The notes beneath the pieces are model-generated. The model was not told the DNA's origin. It saw nothing but the letters and a program-made list of their open reading frames with translations, and searched no databases. The translations under genes and the position numbers were made by a program. From Alphaproteobacteria bacterium (lineage in GTDB: Bacteria > Pseudomonadota > Alphaproteobacteria > Puniceispirillales > Puniceispirillaceae), in assembly GCA_011522945.1 (NCBI GenBank), contig WTHY01000145.1:6464-30600 (forward strand): a stretch of 24,137 bases of DNA, written 5' to 3'. Below, in pieces: positions 1 through 8,012 of this stretch; the stretch's first letter is position 1; every line of letters begins with the position of its first letter.

Positions 1-182
1 TGATTTGTCCTTTGTCATAAGTCTTAATGCTCATAGGCTATCAGCTAACCGTTAGGATAGGGAATCGCACGGTGATGTGTGGATAGGGCATTTGTGAAAT
101 GTAAGGCTCTCAATTGCGATTTTTAGATGGATTACGCCAGGATTGGCTAATCAAGCTAGCAAAATCAAATTGGTATGCCTGA

Positions 183-1025
183 ATGTCTAAAAAAGAAATC
201 AAACATGTCGCACAACCACCTCTTAAAGAGGCGCAAACTGAACCAGAAACGCCAGCCTCGTCTAATCTGTCTGAAGTTCAGGAAGTGGCCGCAAATCAGC
301 TATTTCATGACCAAAATTTTGCGGGTTTTGACAGTGCACTTGATCTTCGGCAAATCAGCCATGACCTCAATAACTATTTGACCATCCTTATGATACATTG
401 TGATGAATTGCAGGAATCATTGAGTGCAACCGAAAAGCGGCGAACTCATTTTGAATTACTGCATGACAATTTGAAGCTCGCAGCATCTATCGTGAAAGAG
501 CTGTCATTTCCGGCTGAAACAAAGCCGGCAACCTTGATGTCGTCGCAAGCATTTTTTGCTTTTTTACATGAGCAGAAGGCTGTTTGGACCTTGCTTACCG
601 GCGGCGCGATGCAGATTGATCTAAGCCTATCTGTAAAGCTTGATGATACTGTCTTTGTGCGCATCATCCAAAATTATGCCAAACGTGCCTGCATGCAAAT
701 AGTGCGAAATGCAGCGGAGGCGATATTCACCGATGCTGGCCCAGATACAATTGATAAGGATTTGCCATGTTTGTCTGTATGGCTGAAAAGTGATGGCACA
801 CTACTTTGGCTGCATTTTCAAGATAACGGGCCAGGTGTCTTAAATAATCTTGTTGGTCATTTATTTGAAGCAGGGGCAACTAGCCATGACAATCAGTTTC
901 GGGGATATGGGTTACGCTCCGCACGAAAATTGGTGCATTTATGGGGCGGCGAGCTGCGCTATCATCATAGCGATGATACGGCAGCTGGTGCCCATTTTAG
1001 CATGTCATTTCCACTTCAGACCTAG
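183..1025 (+). CDS. Soluble sensor-less histidine kinase (CckA/NtrB-like)
   Basis: This 280-residue protein contains the core of a two-component histidine kinase and little else. The H-box is at about 57-66, with His60 in an HDLNN context. The N-box has Asn176 in RNAAEA, the G1 box is DNGPG at 214-218, and the G2 box is GYGL at 241-244. ATP binding and autophosphorylation therefore look possible. The first 50 residues are polar with no membrane segment, and there is no PAS, HAMP or receiver domain. The HDxNN H-box followed by a CDEL stretch resembles CckA and NtrB. In several Alphaproteobacteria cckA lies near recA-alaS (recalled, not checked), so this may be a reduced CckA-like protein. ChpT, a kinase-like phosphotransferase, is less likely because the ATP-binding boxes are intact. 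No clear Shine-Dalgarno precedes the ATG. The 182 bp upstream hold only a weak hairpin at 38-60. The partner regulator is not in the window. Confidence 0.8.
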   Translation: MSKKEIKHVAQPPLKEAQTEPETPASSNLSEVQEVAANQLFHDQNFAGFDSALDLRQISHDLNNYLTILMIHCDELQESLSATEKRRTHFELLHDNLKLAASIVKELSFPAETKPATLMSSQAFFAFLHEQKAVWTLLTGGAMQIDLSLSVKLDDTVFVRIIQNYAKRACMQIVRNAAEAIFTDAGPDTIDKDLPCLSVWLKSDGTLLWLHFQDNGPGVLNNLVGHLFEAGATSHDNQFRGYGLRSARKLVHLWGGELRYHHSDDTAAGAHFSMSFPLQT

Positions 1026-1440
1026 ACATATATGCTGTCAGGGAGGCGAGCTACGGAACCAAGGTAGAAAGACATAATGACTTTGATAAAAGCTGGTTTT
1101 CCAGTAGCTCTAAAACCTACCAAATTTCTGTGATTGGCTGGTATCGTTATGGTTCGAGAGATGCAGGCATTGCATGAATGACCAGTTTTCAATAGTTCGA
1201 AACGGCTACCCATAGTCTAAAAGACGCGTAATGACGGCAAATAACTGGTCTCTTAATACAGGGATTACGGCTTAACTTGGGCGAACAGTTAGTCTTCAAA
1301 AGGCGAGATGGGTGATTTTAACCGACGTTTGTTAGGACGAGGCTTTGAGTTATCTTTAATTCTACCGCGATTAAGCTGTTCATTTTCGCTGTAAAACCAT
1401 GTCTACAAGATAGCTCTTTTGAAGTCTCTAAGGTCAAAAT
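1026..1440. other. Long gene-free stretch before the recA promoter
   Basis: No open frame here has a convincing start, ribosome site or recognisable protein family. I looked for remains of a receiver domain that could once have completed the upstream kinase. One short stretch near 1081-1130 reads without stops, but it does not align convincingly with a receiver. I see no tRNA, terminator or repeat. It may hold an untranslated leader or small RNA that cannot be recognised by eye. Confidence 0.4.
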
Positions 1441-1462
1441 AAGAACAAAAGCAGAAAATTTC

Positions 1463-1491
1463 TTGAAATGAGAACAAAAAGTGATCATACT
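1463..1491 (+). promoter_or_regulatory. Candidate recA promoter (-35/-10)
   Basis: TTGAAA (1463-1468) and CATACT (1486-1491) are separated by 17 bp. They match 5 of 6 and 4 of 6 positions of the sigma-70-type consensus. The predicted start of transcription, near 1498, lies just upstream of the SOS operator, so bound LexA would block the promoter. This is inferred from consensus and placement. Confidence 0.4.
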
Positions 1492-1505
1492 GTGTAATAG
1501 GTAAA

Positions 1506-1520
1506 GAACAATACATGAAC
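1506..1520 (+). promoter_or_regulatory. LexA (SOS) operator of recA
   Basis: The sequence is GAAC, seven bases, GAAC. This is the exact complement-strand form of the alphaproteobacterial LexA operator GTTC-N7-GTTC. It lies 94 bp upstream of the recA start and just downstream of the candidate -10 element, where LexA would block transcription. A weaker half-match (GAAC-N7-GAAA) sits at 1443-1457. Confidence 0.8.
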
Positions 1521-1614
1521 AAAGAGAATCCAAACAAACAGCTGGCCGGTAACCGCTGAAACGATGATTAGCTGGTAGACGGGTTAATCCGGACTATGTA
1601 AGAAGGAGATCAAA

Positions 1615-2688
1615 ATGGCAGGCAATGTTGTGGAATTACAAATGAACACTGATGATAAAAATAAAGCTTTAGAAGCTGCAATTGGCCAAATTGAAAAGGC
1701 GTTTGGTAAGGGCTCGGTTATGAAGCTTGGGCAGCGTGATTCCGCTGTTGATGTGCAAGCTATTTCCACGGGTTCATTAGGGCTGGATATAGCACTTGGT
1801 ATTGGTGGATTTCCAAAAGGGCGCATTATTGAAGTCTATGGTCCAGAATCATCAGGTAAAACCACGTTGGCTTTGCATGCTGTCGCAGAGGCGCAAAAAC
1901 AAGGTGGCAATTGTGCCTTTATCGATGCAGAACACGCTCTTGACCCTGTATATGCCAAGAAACTAGGCGTAGACTTGGATGAGTTGCTTATCTCTCAGCC
2001 AGATGCAGGTGAACAGGCTCTGGAAATTGCAGATACGCTTGTACGGTCTGGTGCAATTGATGTGCTCGTTGTTGACTCGGTTGCGGCACTTGTCCCACGC
2101 GCTGAACTTGAAGGCGAGATGGGCGATTCACATATGGGCCTTCATGCCCGTTTGATGAGCCAGGCATTACGAAAGTTAACATCATCTATCTCACGGTCTA
2201 ATTGTCTTGTGATTTTCATCAACCAAATTCGTTTGAAGATTGGCGTGATGTTCGGTAACCCTGAAACAACAACAGGCGGTAATGCCTTAAAATTCTATGC
2301 TTCTGTCCGTTTGGATATTCGTCGGATTGGCGCCATTAAAGACCGTGATGAGGTTGTTGGCAACCAGACGCGTGTAAAAGTTGTTAAGAACAAGGTTGCT
2401 GCGCCGTTCCGGACTGTAGAATTCGACATTATGTATGGCGAAGGTATTTCAAAGCGCGGTGAGTTGCTCGATTTAGGTGTAGCTGCTGGTCTTGTAGAAA
2501 AATCAGGAGCTTGGTTCTCTTATAACACACAGCGTGTTGGTCAGGGCCGTGAAAATGCAAAGCAGTTTTTAGCTGATAATCCTGAAATTGCGGATGAGAT
2601 CGAGGCTGCGATCCGACAGAATGCGGGTCTTGTGCAAGATCAAATGATGGATAATTCAATTGCAGAGGATCCAGAAGCTCAGGAATAA
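1615..2688 (+). CDS. recA: Recombinase RecA
   Basis: RecA is the DNA-dependent ATPase that forms filaments on single-stranded DNA, drives strand exchange, and acts as co-protease for LexA self-cleavage in the SOS response. The 357-residue length is normal for the family. The Walker A motif GPESSGKT is at 76-83. The Walker B strand (VLVVDSVAAL) and the L2 DNA-binding loop with its GNPETTTGGNALKF signature follow in the expected order. The C-terminus is acidic. A strong Shine-Dalgarno, AGAAGGAG at about 1600-1607, supports this ATG. Expression is probably LexA-controlled through the operator at 1506-1520. The gene appears to be transcribed alone, since a strong terminator follows it. Confidence 0.98.
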   Translation: MAGNVVELQMNTDDKNKALEAAIGQIEKAFGKGSVMKLGQRDSAVDVQAISTGSLGLDIALGIGGFPKGRIIEVYGPESSGKTTLALHAVAEAQKQGGNCAFIDAEHALDPVYAKKLGVDLDELLISQPDAGEQALEIADTLVRSGAIDVLVVDSVAALVPRAELEGEMGDSHMGLHARLMSQALRKLTSSISRSNCLVIFINQIRLKIGVMFGNPETTTGGNALKFYASVRLDIRRIGAIKDRDEVVGNQTRVKVVKNKVAAPFRTVEFDIMYGEGISKRGELLDLGVAAGLVEKSGAWFSYNTQRVGQGRENAKQFLADNPEIADEIEAAIRQNAGLVQDQMMDNSIAEDPEAQE

Positions 2689-2806
2689 TCATGAGAAATT
2701 GCTTAGGTGAGCGTTTTCTACATGATTGGCTACAAATATGACATCAGTTTATATTTATTGTTGGCTCTGATTTGAAATCTAAGAATAAACATATCATCGA
2801 TATATT

Positions 2807-2834
2807 AGAGGCAGGGTTACCCTGCCTCTTTTTT
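2807..2834 (+). terminator. Rho-independent terminator of recA
   Basis: A 10-bp perfect stem, AGAGGCAGGG pairing with CCCTGCCTCT around a TTA loop, is followed directly by a run of T. It lies about 120 bp after the recA stop and separates recA from alaS. Confidence 0.93.
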
Positions 2835-2933
2835 ATGCCGTTAAAGACAGTTTCCGAAGGGCATTACAATAATTGGCACATGATACAGCATTTATATTGG
2901 TCAAATCTTGTGCAGGACGTGTTGAAAGCCTAG

Positions 2934-2997
2934 ATTGCAGCTAGACGCAGCCTGTCTATATTTCGTACAAACAGATATAACGCTAGACATCTGCAAT
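2934..2997 (+). promoter_or_regulatory. Structured dyad upstream of alaS
   Basis: The gene-free stretch between recA and alaS (2689-3125) contains the recA terminator and this element. ATTGCAG (2934-2940) is exactly complementary to CTGCAAT (2991-2997). Inside it, GCTAGAC occurs twice in direct orientation (2940-2946 and 2982-2988), 42 bp apart, and CTGT/ACAG can form an inner stem. It could be an operator or a leader RNA fold for alaS. I see no recognised riboswitch class, and the rest of the stretch shows nothing definite. Confidence 0.35.
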
Positions 2998-3125
2998 TTG
3001 CATTTTGTTGTGCTGTAGTTTTTAGATTGGTATGGAGCGCTTTGAGCCGCGTATTTGTTGGCCGGTTAAGGGCACTGCGACATACATAATGATAGTTTTA
3101 TATTGTAATGGGGACAGGTATTTCC

Positions 3126-5759
3126 ATGAGTAGCGTCAATGAAATCCGATCGCAATTTCTGAATTATTTTTCAAAAAATGGTCATATGGAAGTCGCGTCT
3201 AGTCCTCTTGTACCTCAAAATGATCCAACATTGATGTTTACCAATGCAGGCATGGTGCAGTTTAAGAATGTTTTTACGGGTCTTGAGACACGTGATTATA
3301 GCCGGGCAGCGACCTCTCAAAAATGTGTTCGTGCTGGCGGCAAGCATAATGATTTGGAAAATGTCGGCTATACAGCCCGTCATCACACTTTCTTTGAAAT
3401 GCTCGGAAATTTTTCATTCGGCGATTATTTTAAGGAACAGGCAATTAGCCATGCTTGGGAGCTTGTGACAAAAGACTATGCACTTGATGCCAAAAAACTT
3501 TTAGTAACAGTTTATCATGAAGATGAAGAGGCGGCTGAATTATGGCGTAAAATAGCAGGCTTAAGCGATGACAGGATCATCCGTATCGCAACCTCCGATA
3601 ATTTTTGGAGCATGGGAGATACAGGTCCTTGTGGTCCTTGTTCAGAAATTTTTTATGACCACGGCTCACACATCGCTGGAGGGCCTCCCGGTTCGCCAGA
3701 TGAAGATGGTGATAGGTTTATCGAGATATGGAATCTTGTCTTCATGCAGTATGAACAGACAGAGACAGATCGATTGAACTTGCCGAGTCCTTCAATAGAT
3801 ACAGGCATGGGGCTTGAACGAATTGCGGCTGTCCTTCAGGGTAAGCATGATAATTATGACATTGATTTGATGCGCGCGCTTATCGAGGCCTCTGCAGATG
3901 CCTCTAACACAGACCCGGACGGTCCAAAAAATGTTTCACATCGCGTGGTCTCTGATCACCTAAGGTCAGCTGGGTTCCTTATTGCAGATGGTGTTTTGCC
4001 GTCTAATGAAGGGCGTGGGTATGTGCTGCGCCGTATCATGCGTCGTGCTATGCGCCACTTGCATCAACTTGGCTGCGAAAACCCTGTCATGCATGAGTTG
4101 GTACCTGCATTAGTCCGTGAAATGGGTGGTCATTATCCTGAACTTGTGCGGGCACAGCCGCTTATTTCAGAAACGCTTTTGCTGGAAGAGACTAGGTTTA
4201 AGGAAACCTTGTCACGCGGCTTGAAAATACTGACAGACTCAGTTGATGAGAAAAATGCAGGCGGCACCTTAGATGGCCAAACAGCTTTCAAGCTGTATGA
4301 CACATATGGCTTCCCGTTAGATTTAACAGAAGATTTCTTGCGTGGTTATGGATGGGCTGTCGACCATGCGGGGTTCCAATCCGCGATGGAGGCACAAAAA
4401 GCTGCTGCGCGCGCTGCCTGGTCAGGTTCAGGTGGTAAAGCTGATCAGAGACTACTTTTATCGGCAGCAGATCGTCTCGGTCCAACAGAATTTCTTGGCT
4501 ATACGAGCCTGAGCAATGAAGGGGTCGTAACAGCCTTATTTAAGGATGATGCAGAGATTGAGACGGCCAAAGCCGGCGATACAGTTATGCTCGCGGCAAA
4601 CCAGACCTGTTTTTACGGTGAGTCTGGTGGACAAATGGGTGATACGGGTGTTGTTGAATGGTCTGGTGGCAAGGCTGAGATAACTGATACCACTAAGACT
4701 GCCGGATTATTTTTGCATCATGCGAAAATCACAGACGGCACTTTGGCCCTTGATCAACAAATTTTATTGAAAGTCGACGTAGAACGCCGTGAACAATTAA
4801 AAGCAAACCACAGTGCCACACATTTACTCCATGAAGCCTTGCGTCAGACATTAGGAGCGCATGTGGCCCAAAAAGGATCCTTAGTTGCACCTGACAGGTT
4901 GAGGTTTGATTTTTCCCATGCCAAATCAGTTGAAACTAACGAACTTGGACAGGTGCAGGATATCGTCAATCACAGAATTCGTATGAATAGTGAGGTATCA
5001 ACACGCATTATGACACCGGAAAAGGCAATTGAGGAGGGCGCATTAGCACTCTTCGGTGAGAAATATGGAGATGAAGTGCGTGTTGTAACAATGGGTGGCC
5101 CTGCAGATACAGCAGATAGAACAAGCTGGTCTGTGGAATTGTGCGGCGGCACACATGTCGAACGTACCGGCGATATTTCCATATTTAAAATTGTGTCGGA
5201 GTCAGCTGTAGCTGGCGGGGTGCGCCGTATTGAAGCTGTGACGCATCAAGGCGCGGAGGCGTGGCTGTCTGAACGAGATTCGCTCTTGTCTGAGTCCGCC
5301 TCTATTTTGAAAGCGAAGGCGGAGCAGGTGCCTGCACGTATCCATCAGTTATTGGAGGAACGCAGGAAGCTAGAGCGGGAAGTGGCCAGCTTGCGTCAAA
5401 AGCTTGCAGCAGGCGGAAGTGATACATCAGTTGAACAAATTGGTGATGTAAGTTTCATTGGGAAGCTTCTGGAAGATACACCTGCACGTGATTTGAAATC
5501 CATGGCAGATGCTATGCGTGCTGGAAAGGAACGACATGTGATTTGCCTAATTGCGACGTCAGAAGGCAAAGCATCGGCTGTCATTGCGACAACTGCTGAT
5601 TTGGATGGCAAGGTGGATGCTGTTCAGCTTGTTCGTACGGCATCTGAGGTGCTTGGGGGCAAAGGTGGTGGCGGCCGGGCAGATATGGCGCAGGCTGGTG
5701 GTCCGGATGCATCAGCAGCTTCAGATGCTATAGCGAAAGTCCGTGCATCGCTAAGCTAA
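3126..5759 (+). CDS. alaS: Alanine--tRNA ligase
   Basis: Alanyl-tRNA synthetase charges tRNA-Ala and clears mischarged Ser- or Gly-tRNA-Ala. The class II catalytic core fills the N-terminal part, with FFEMLGNFSFGDYF near residues 89-102. The editing domain shows the zinc-site motifs HSATH (562-566) and CGGTH (673-677). A helical stretch near 770-790 is followed by the C-terminal glycine-rich GGKGGGG segment. I place the start at 3126 (MSSVNEIR, 877 residues) rather than at the in-frame ATG at 3108. AlaRS proteins begin close to the conserved EIRxxFLxxF segment, and GGGGACAGG at 3110-3118 is well placed as a ribosome site for 3126. It sits apart from recA behind a terminator and a structured leader, and ends at a bidirectional terminator. 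Confidence 0.97.
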   Translation: MSSVNEIRSQFLNYFSKNGHMEVASSPLVPQNDPTLMFTNAGMVQFKNVFTGLETRDYSRAATSQKCVRAGGKHNDLENVGYTARHHTFFEMLGNFSFGDYFKEQAISHAWELVTKDYALDAKKLLVTVYHEDEEAAELWRKIAGLSDDRIIRIATSDNFWSMGDTGPCGPCSEIFYDHGSHIAGGPPGSPDEDGDRFIEIWNLVFMQYEQTETDRLNLPSPSIDTGMGLERIAAVLQGKHDNYDIDLMRALIEASADASNTDPDGPKNVSHRVVSDHLRSAGFLIADGVLPSNEGRGYVLRRIMRRAMRHLHQLGCENPVMHELVPALVREMGGHYPELVRAQPLISETLLLEETRFKETLSRGLKILTDSVDEKNAGGTLDGQTAFKLYDTYGFPLDLTEDFLRGYGWAVDHAGFQSAMEAQKAAARAAWSGSGGKADQRLLLSAADRLGPTEFLGYTSLSNEGVVTALFKDDAEIETAKAGDTVMLAANQTCFYGESGGQMGDTGVVEWSGGKAEITDTTKTAGLFLHHAKITDGTLALDQQILLKVDVERREQLKANHSATHLLHEALRQTLGAHVAQKGSLVAPDRLRFDFSHAKSVETNELGQVQDIVNHRIRMNSEVSTRIMTPEKAIEEGALALFGEKYGDEVRVVTMGGPADTADRTSWSVELCGGTHVERTGDISIFKIVSESAVAGGVRRIEAVTHQGAEAWLSERDSLLSESASILKAKAEQVPARIHQLLEERRKLEREVASLRQKLAAGGSDTSVEQIGDVSFIGKLLEDTPARDLKSMADAMRAGKERHVICLIATSEGKASAVIATTADLDGKVDAVQLVRTASEVLGGKGGGGRADMAQAGGPDASAASDAIAKVRASLS

Positions 5760-5789
5760 ACCAGATTAGCTAAGACTTTATTAGAAATA

Positions 5790-5821
5790 AAAAAAGGGAG
5801 GCAAAACGCCTCCCTCTTTTT
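5790..5821. terminator. Bidirectional terminator between alaS and icd
   Basis: The stem GGGAGGC/GCCTCCC (5796-5802 with 5808-5814) has a 5-nt loop. It is preceded by a run of A and followed by TCTTTTT, so it reads as an intrinsic terminator on both strands. It fits the convergent arrangement of alaS (+) and icd (-). Confidence 0.9.
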
Positions 5822-5927
5822 ATTTACCATTCTCACAAGATAGGTGGTTTTTCATACACCCATAAAAGCGTGCCAGTAAGATAATGTTAAAGGCACGACT
5901 GTCATTCTAATGCGAGAAGCATGGCGA

Positions 5928-7142
5928 TTATGCCATAGCCTTTTTCAGATTTTCATCTAATGCATCTAGGAAATCATCTGTTGTCAAGAATGGCTGGTCA
6001 GCACTAATCAGGATGGCTAAATCCTTTGTCATTTTACCAGACTCAACAGTTTTGATGCATACTTCCTCGAGTGTTTCTGCGAATTTAGCAACCTCAGGTG
6101 TGTCATCAAATTTTGCACGATAGGATAGCCCACGTGTCCATGCAAAAATAGAGGCGATCGGGTTGGTTGATGTTTGCTTACCCTGTTGGTGTTGACGGTA
6201 GTGGCGTGTCACGGTGCCATGCGCCGCTTCAGCTTCGATGGTGTTGCCATCTGGGGTCATTAGAACAGATGTCATAAGGCCAAGTGAGCCAAAGCCCTGT
6301 GCAACTGTGTCAGACTGAACATCGCCGTCATAATTCTTACAAGCCCAGACAAAACCACCTTCCCATTTCATGGCACAAGCGACCATATCATCAATTAGAC
6401 GGTGCTCATAAGTGATGCCTGCATCAGCAAATTTATCTTTAAATTCTGCCTCAAACACCTCTTCAAACAAATCTTTGAAGCGGCCATCATAGGCTTTCAT
6501 GATTGTGTTCTTTGTTGATAAATAGACAGGCCAACCAAGGTCCAGACCATAATTCATACAGGCTCTTGCAAAGCCTCTGATAGACTCATCAAGGTTATAC
6601 ATAGCCATGGCTACGCCGCCATCTGGGAAATCATAGACAGTGCGTGTGATAGGCTCTGAGCCATCAGCTGGCTTAAATGTAAGAGTCAAAGTACCAGCAC
6701 CTGCAACTTTCATATCAGTTGCACGATACTGGTCTCCAAAAGCGTGGCGACCAATAACGATAGGCTTTGTCCAACCTGGTACAAGACGTGGCACATTATT
6801 ACAAATGATAGGTTGTCTGAAGACAGTGCCGCCAAGAATATTACGAATAGTGCCGTTTGGAGATTTATACATCTCTTTTAGGCCAAATTCTTCAACCCGC
6901 GCTTCATCAGGCGTAATGGTCGCGCATTTCACCCCAACACCATGCTCTTTAATCGCATTTGCTGCATCGATTGTGATCTGATCGTCTGTGGCATCACGGG
7001 CTTCCATACCCAAATCGAAATATTTTAAATCAATATCCAGATATGGATGAATCAGTTTATCTTTGATTTTTTGCCAGATGATACGGGTCATTTCGTCCCC
7101 GTCCATTTCAACGATTGGATTCTTGACTTTAATTTTTGCCAT
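5928..7142 (-). CDS. icd: NADP-dependent isocitrate dehydrogenase
   Basis: The enzyme decarboxylates isocitrate to 2-oxoglutarate in the TCA cycle and generates NADPH. The 404-residue length and the sequence match the dimeric subfamily II enzymes shared by Alphaproteobacteria and eukaryotic mitochondria, rather than the E. coli type. Substrate-site segments include KSPNGTIRN (93-101), R132 within GRHAFGDQYR, and the STKNTIMKAYDGRF stretch at about 209-222. The metal-binding aspartates lie in YDGDVQSD (271-278), and the cofactor loop includes EAAHGTVTRHY (305-315). No strong Shine-Dalgarno precedes the ATG. A short dyad lies about 50 bp upstream. Its product, 2-oxoglutarate, is the nitrogen-status signal read by the PII protein encoded further along. 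Confidence 0.97.
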   Translation of the reverse strand: MAKIKVKNPIVEMDGDEMTRIIWQKIKDKLIHPYLDIDLKYFDLGMEARDATDDQITIDAANAIKEHGVGVKCATITPDEARVEEFGLKEMYKSPNGTIRNILGGTVFRQPIICNNVPRLVPGWTKPIVIGRHAFGDQYRATDMKVAGAGTLTLTFKPADGSEPITRTVYDFPDGGVAMAMYNLDESIRGFARACMNYGLDLGWPVYLSTKNTIMKAYDGRFKDLFEEVFEAEFKDKFADAGITYEHRLIDDMVACAMKWEGGFVWACKNYDGDVQSDTVAQGFGSLGLMTSVLMTPDGNTIEAEAAHGTVTRHYRQHQQGKQTSTNPIASIFAWTRGLSYRAKFDDTPEVAKFAETLEEVCIKTVESGKMTKDLAILISADQPFLTTDDFLDALDENLKKAMA

Positions 7143-7190
7143 GAGAGGTGCCCTACTTTGTGAAGTCTTAAAGGAAACAGGCGTTCCCGC

Positions 7191-7206
7191 CGATACTAGA
7201 GTATCG
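7191..7206. repeat. Short inverted repeat upstream of icd
   Basis: CGATACT and AGTATCG form a perfect 7-bp dyad with a 2-bp centre, 49-64 bp upstream of the icd start codon. The position suits an operator, but no regulator can be named from the sequence. Confidence 0.3.
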
Positions 7207-7303
7207 CGCCCGAGCCTTTACTAGACAAAAAAGGTCAAAATTTCAAGTCTGGCTGCGTATATTCATAAGCTTGAAGTGAAAAACATGCTTTGTTGTAGCT
7301 TAG

Positions 7304-7876
7304 TCACTGAAACAAATTGTCGTCTGGTGGAGTTTGGTCAAGAAGTGCCAACAGCGCATCGCTGTCATTTGCCCAATAGACATAGTCAAATTTTGTTGTA
7401 TGCATGAAACCATTTGCAACGACATGCTCAAACAGAGTTGCCATGGGCTGCCAGTAGGATTTGAAGTTAAAAATATAGATATTGCTTTTCAGTAGACCAA
7501 GTTGGCGCCATGTCATGACTTCCATTGTCTCATCTAATGACCCAAGGCCACCTGGTAAAATCAGAAAGGCATCCGCAGCATCATACATGATTTTTTTGCG
7601 CTCATGCATGGTGTCTGTGGTGATAAGGTCTGTCACAGACTCATTGCCAACTTCTCTTTCGTTTAAAAAATGGGGTATGACACCTGTGATTTTGCCATTT
7701 TCAGCTAGCACGCCCTTGGCAAAAGCGCCCATTAGTCCAACGCCGCCGCCGCCATAGATAAACTCATGGCCTGCGCGTGTTAACGCCCGCGCAACTGTCT
7801 CAATTTCCTGTGCAAAACTCTCATCAGGTCCATTTGCGGCACCAGCAAAAACACAAAAACACGCCATAGTCTTCAT
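7304..7876 (-). CDS. LOG-family protein (nucleoside 5'-monophosphate phosphoribohydrolase-like)
   Basis: This 190-residue Rossmann-fold protein belongs to the LOG (lysine decarboxylase-like, TIGR00730) family. Characterised members split the N-glycosidic bond of cytokinin riboside 5'-monophosphates, and bacterial members often act on AMP-like substrates. It has the glycine-rich GGGGVGLMG at 42-50, MHERKKIM at 90-97 with the active-site Arg/Lys pair, and PGGLGSLDE at 108-116. The last is the family PGGxGTxxE motif with Thr replaced by Ser, a conservative change. Starts at 7876 (MKTMACF) and 7867 (MACF) are both possible and neither has a clear Shine-Dalgarno. It lies upstream of icd on the same strand, separated by about 160 bp, so co-transcription is uncertain. 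The older label lysine decarboxylase would be wrong for this family. Confidence 0.88.
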   Translation of the reverse strand: MKTMACFCVFAGAANGPDESFAQEIETVARALTRAGHEFIYGGGGVGLMGAFAKGVLAENGKITGVIPHFLNEREVGNESVTDLITTDTMHERKKIMYDAADAFLILPGGLGSLDETMEVMTWRQLGLLKSNIYIFNFKSYWQPMATLFEHVVANGFMHTTKFDYVYWANDSDALLALLDQTPPDDNLFQ

Positions 7877-7887
7877 TTAGCCCATAT

Positions 7888-7921
7888 TGTCACATCTTGT
7901 GTTACAGACTAGCATGTTACA
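7888..7921. promoter_or_regulatory. Three TGTNACA half-sites in a divergent promoter region
   Basis: The 136-bp gap between the divergent LOG and LysM genes contains TGTCACA (7888-7894) and two copies of TGTTACA (7900-7906 and 7915-7921). Each 7-mer is nearly self-complementary, and the copies are 12 and 15 bp apart. The cluster lies close to the LOG start codon. It could be an operator for an unknown regulator, but short motifs like this also occur by chance. Confidence 0.3.
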
Positions 7922-8012
7922 TATTTGGTCGAAAGCAGGTCGATCGAATTTAGCGCGTAATTAGCGAATAAGTCGGTCATTAATATGATGGGCTGAAGGG
8001 AGTGAGACTATT

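Noticed and set aside
38..60. Hairpin with CTATC/GATAG and CTAA/TTAG arms at the left edge
   Set aside because: It has a bulge and no T run, so it is not a terminator. The upstream gene context is outside the window.
1081..1130. Possible remnant of a response-regulator receiver domain after the kinase gene
   Set aside because: A short stop-free stretch reads GFPVALKPTKF, vaguely like the end of a receiver, but no Asp or other receiver motifs are found and stops follow.
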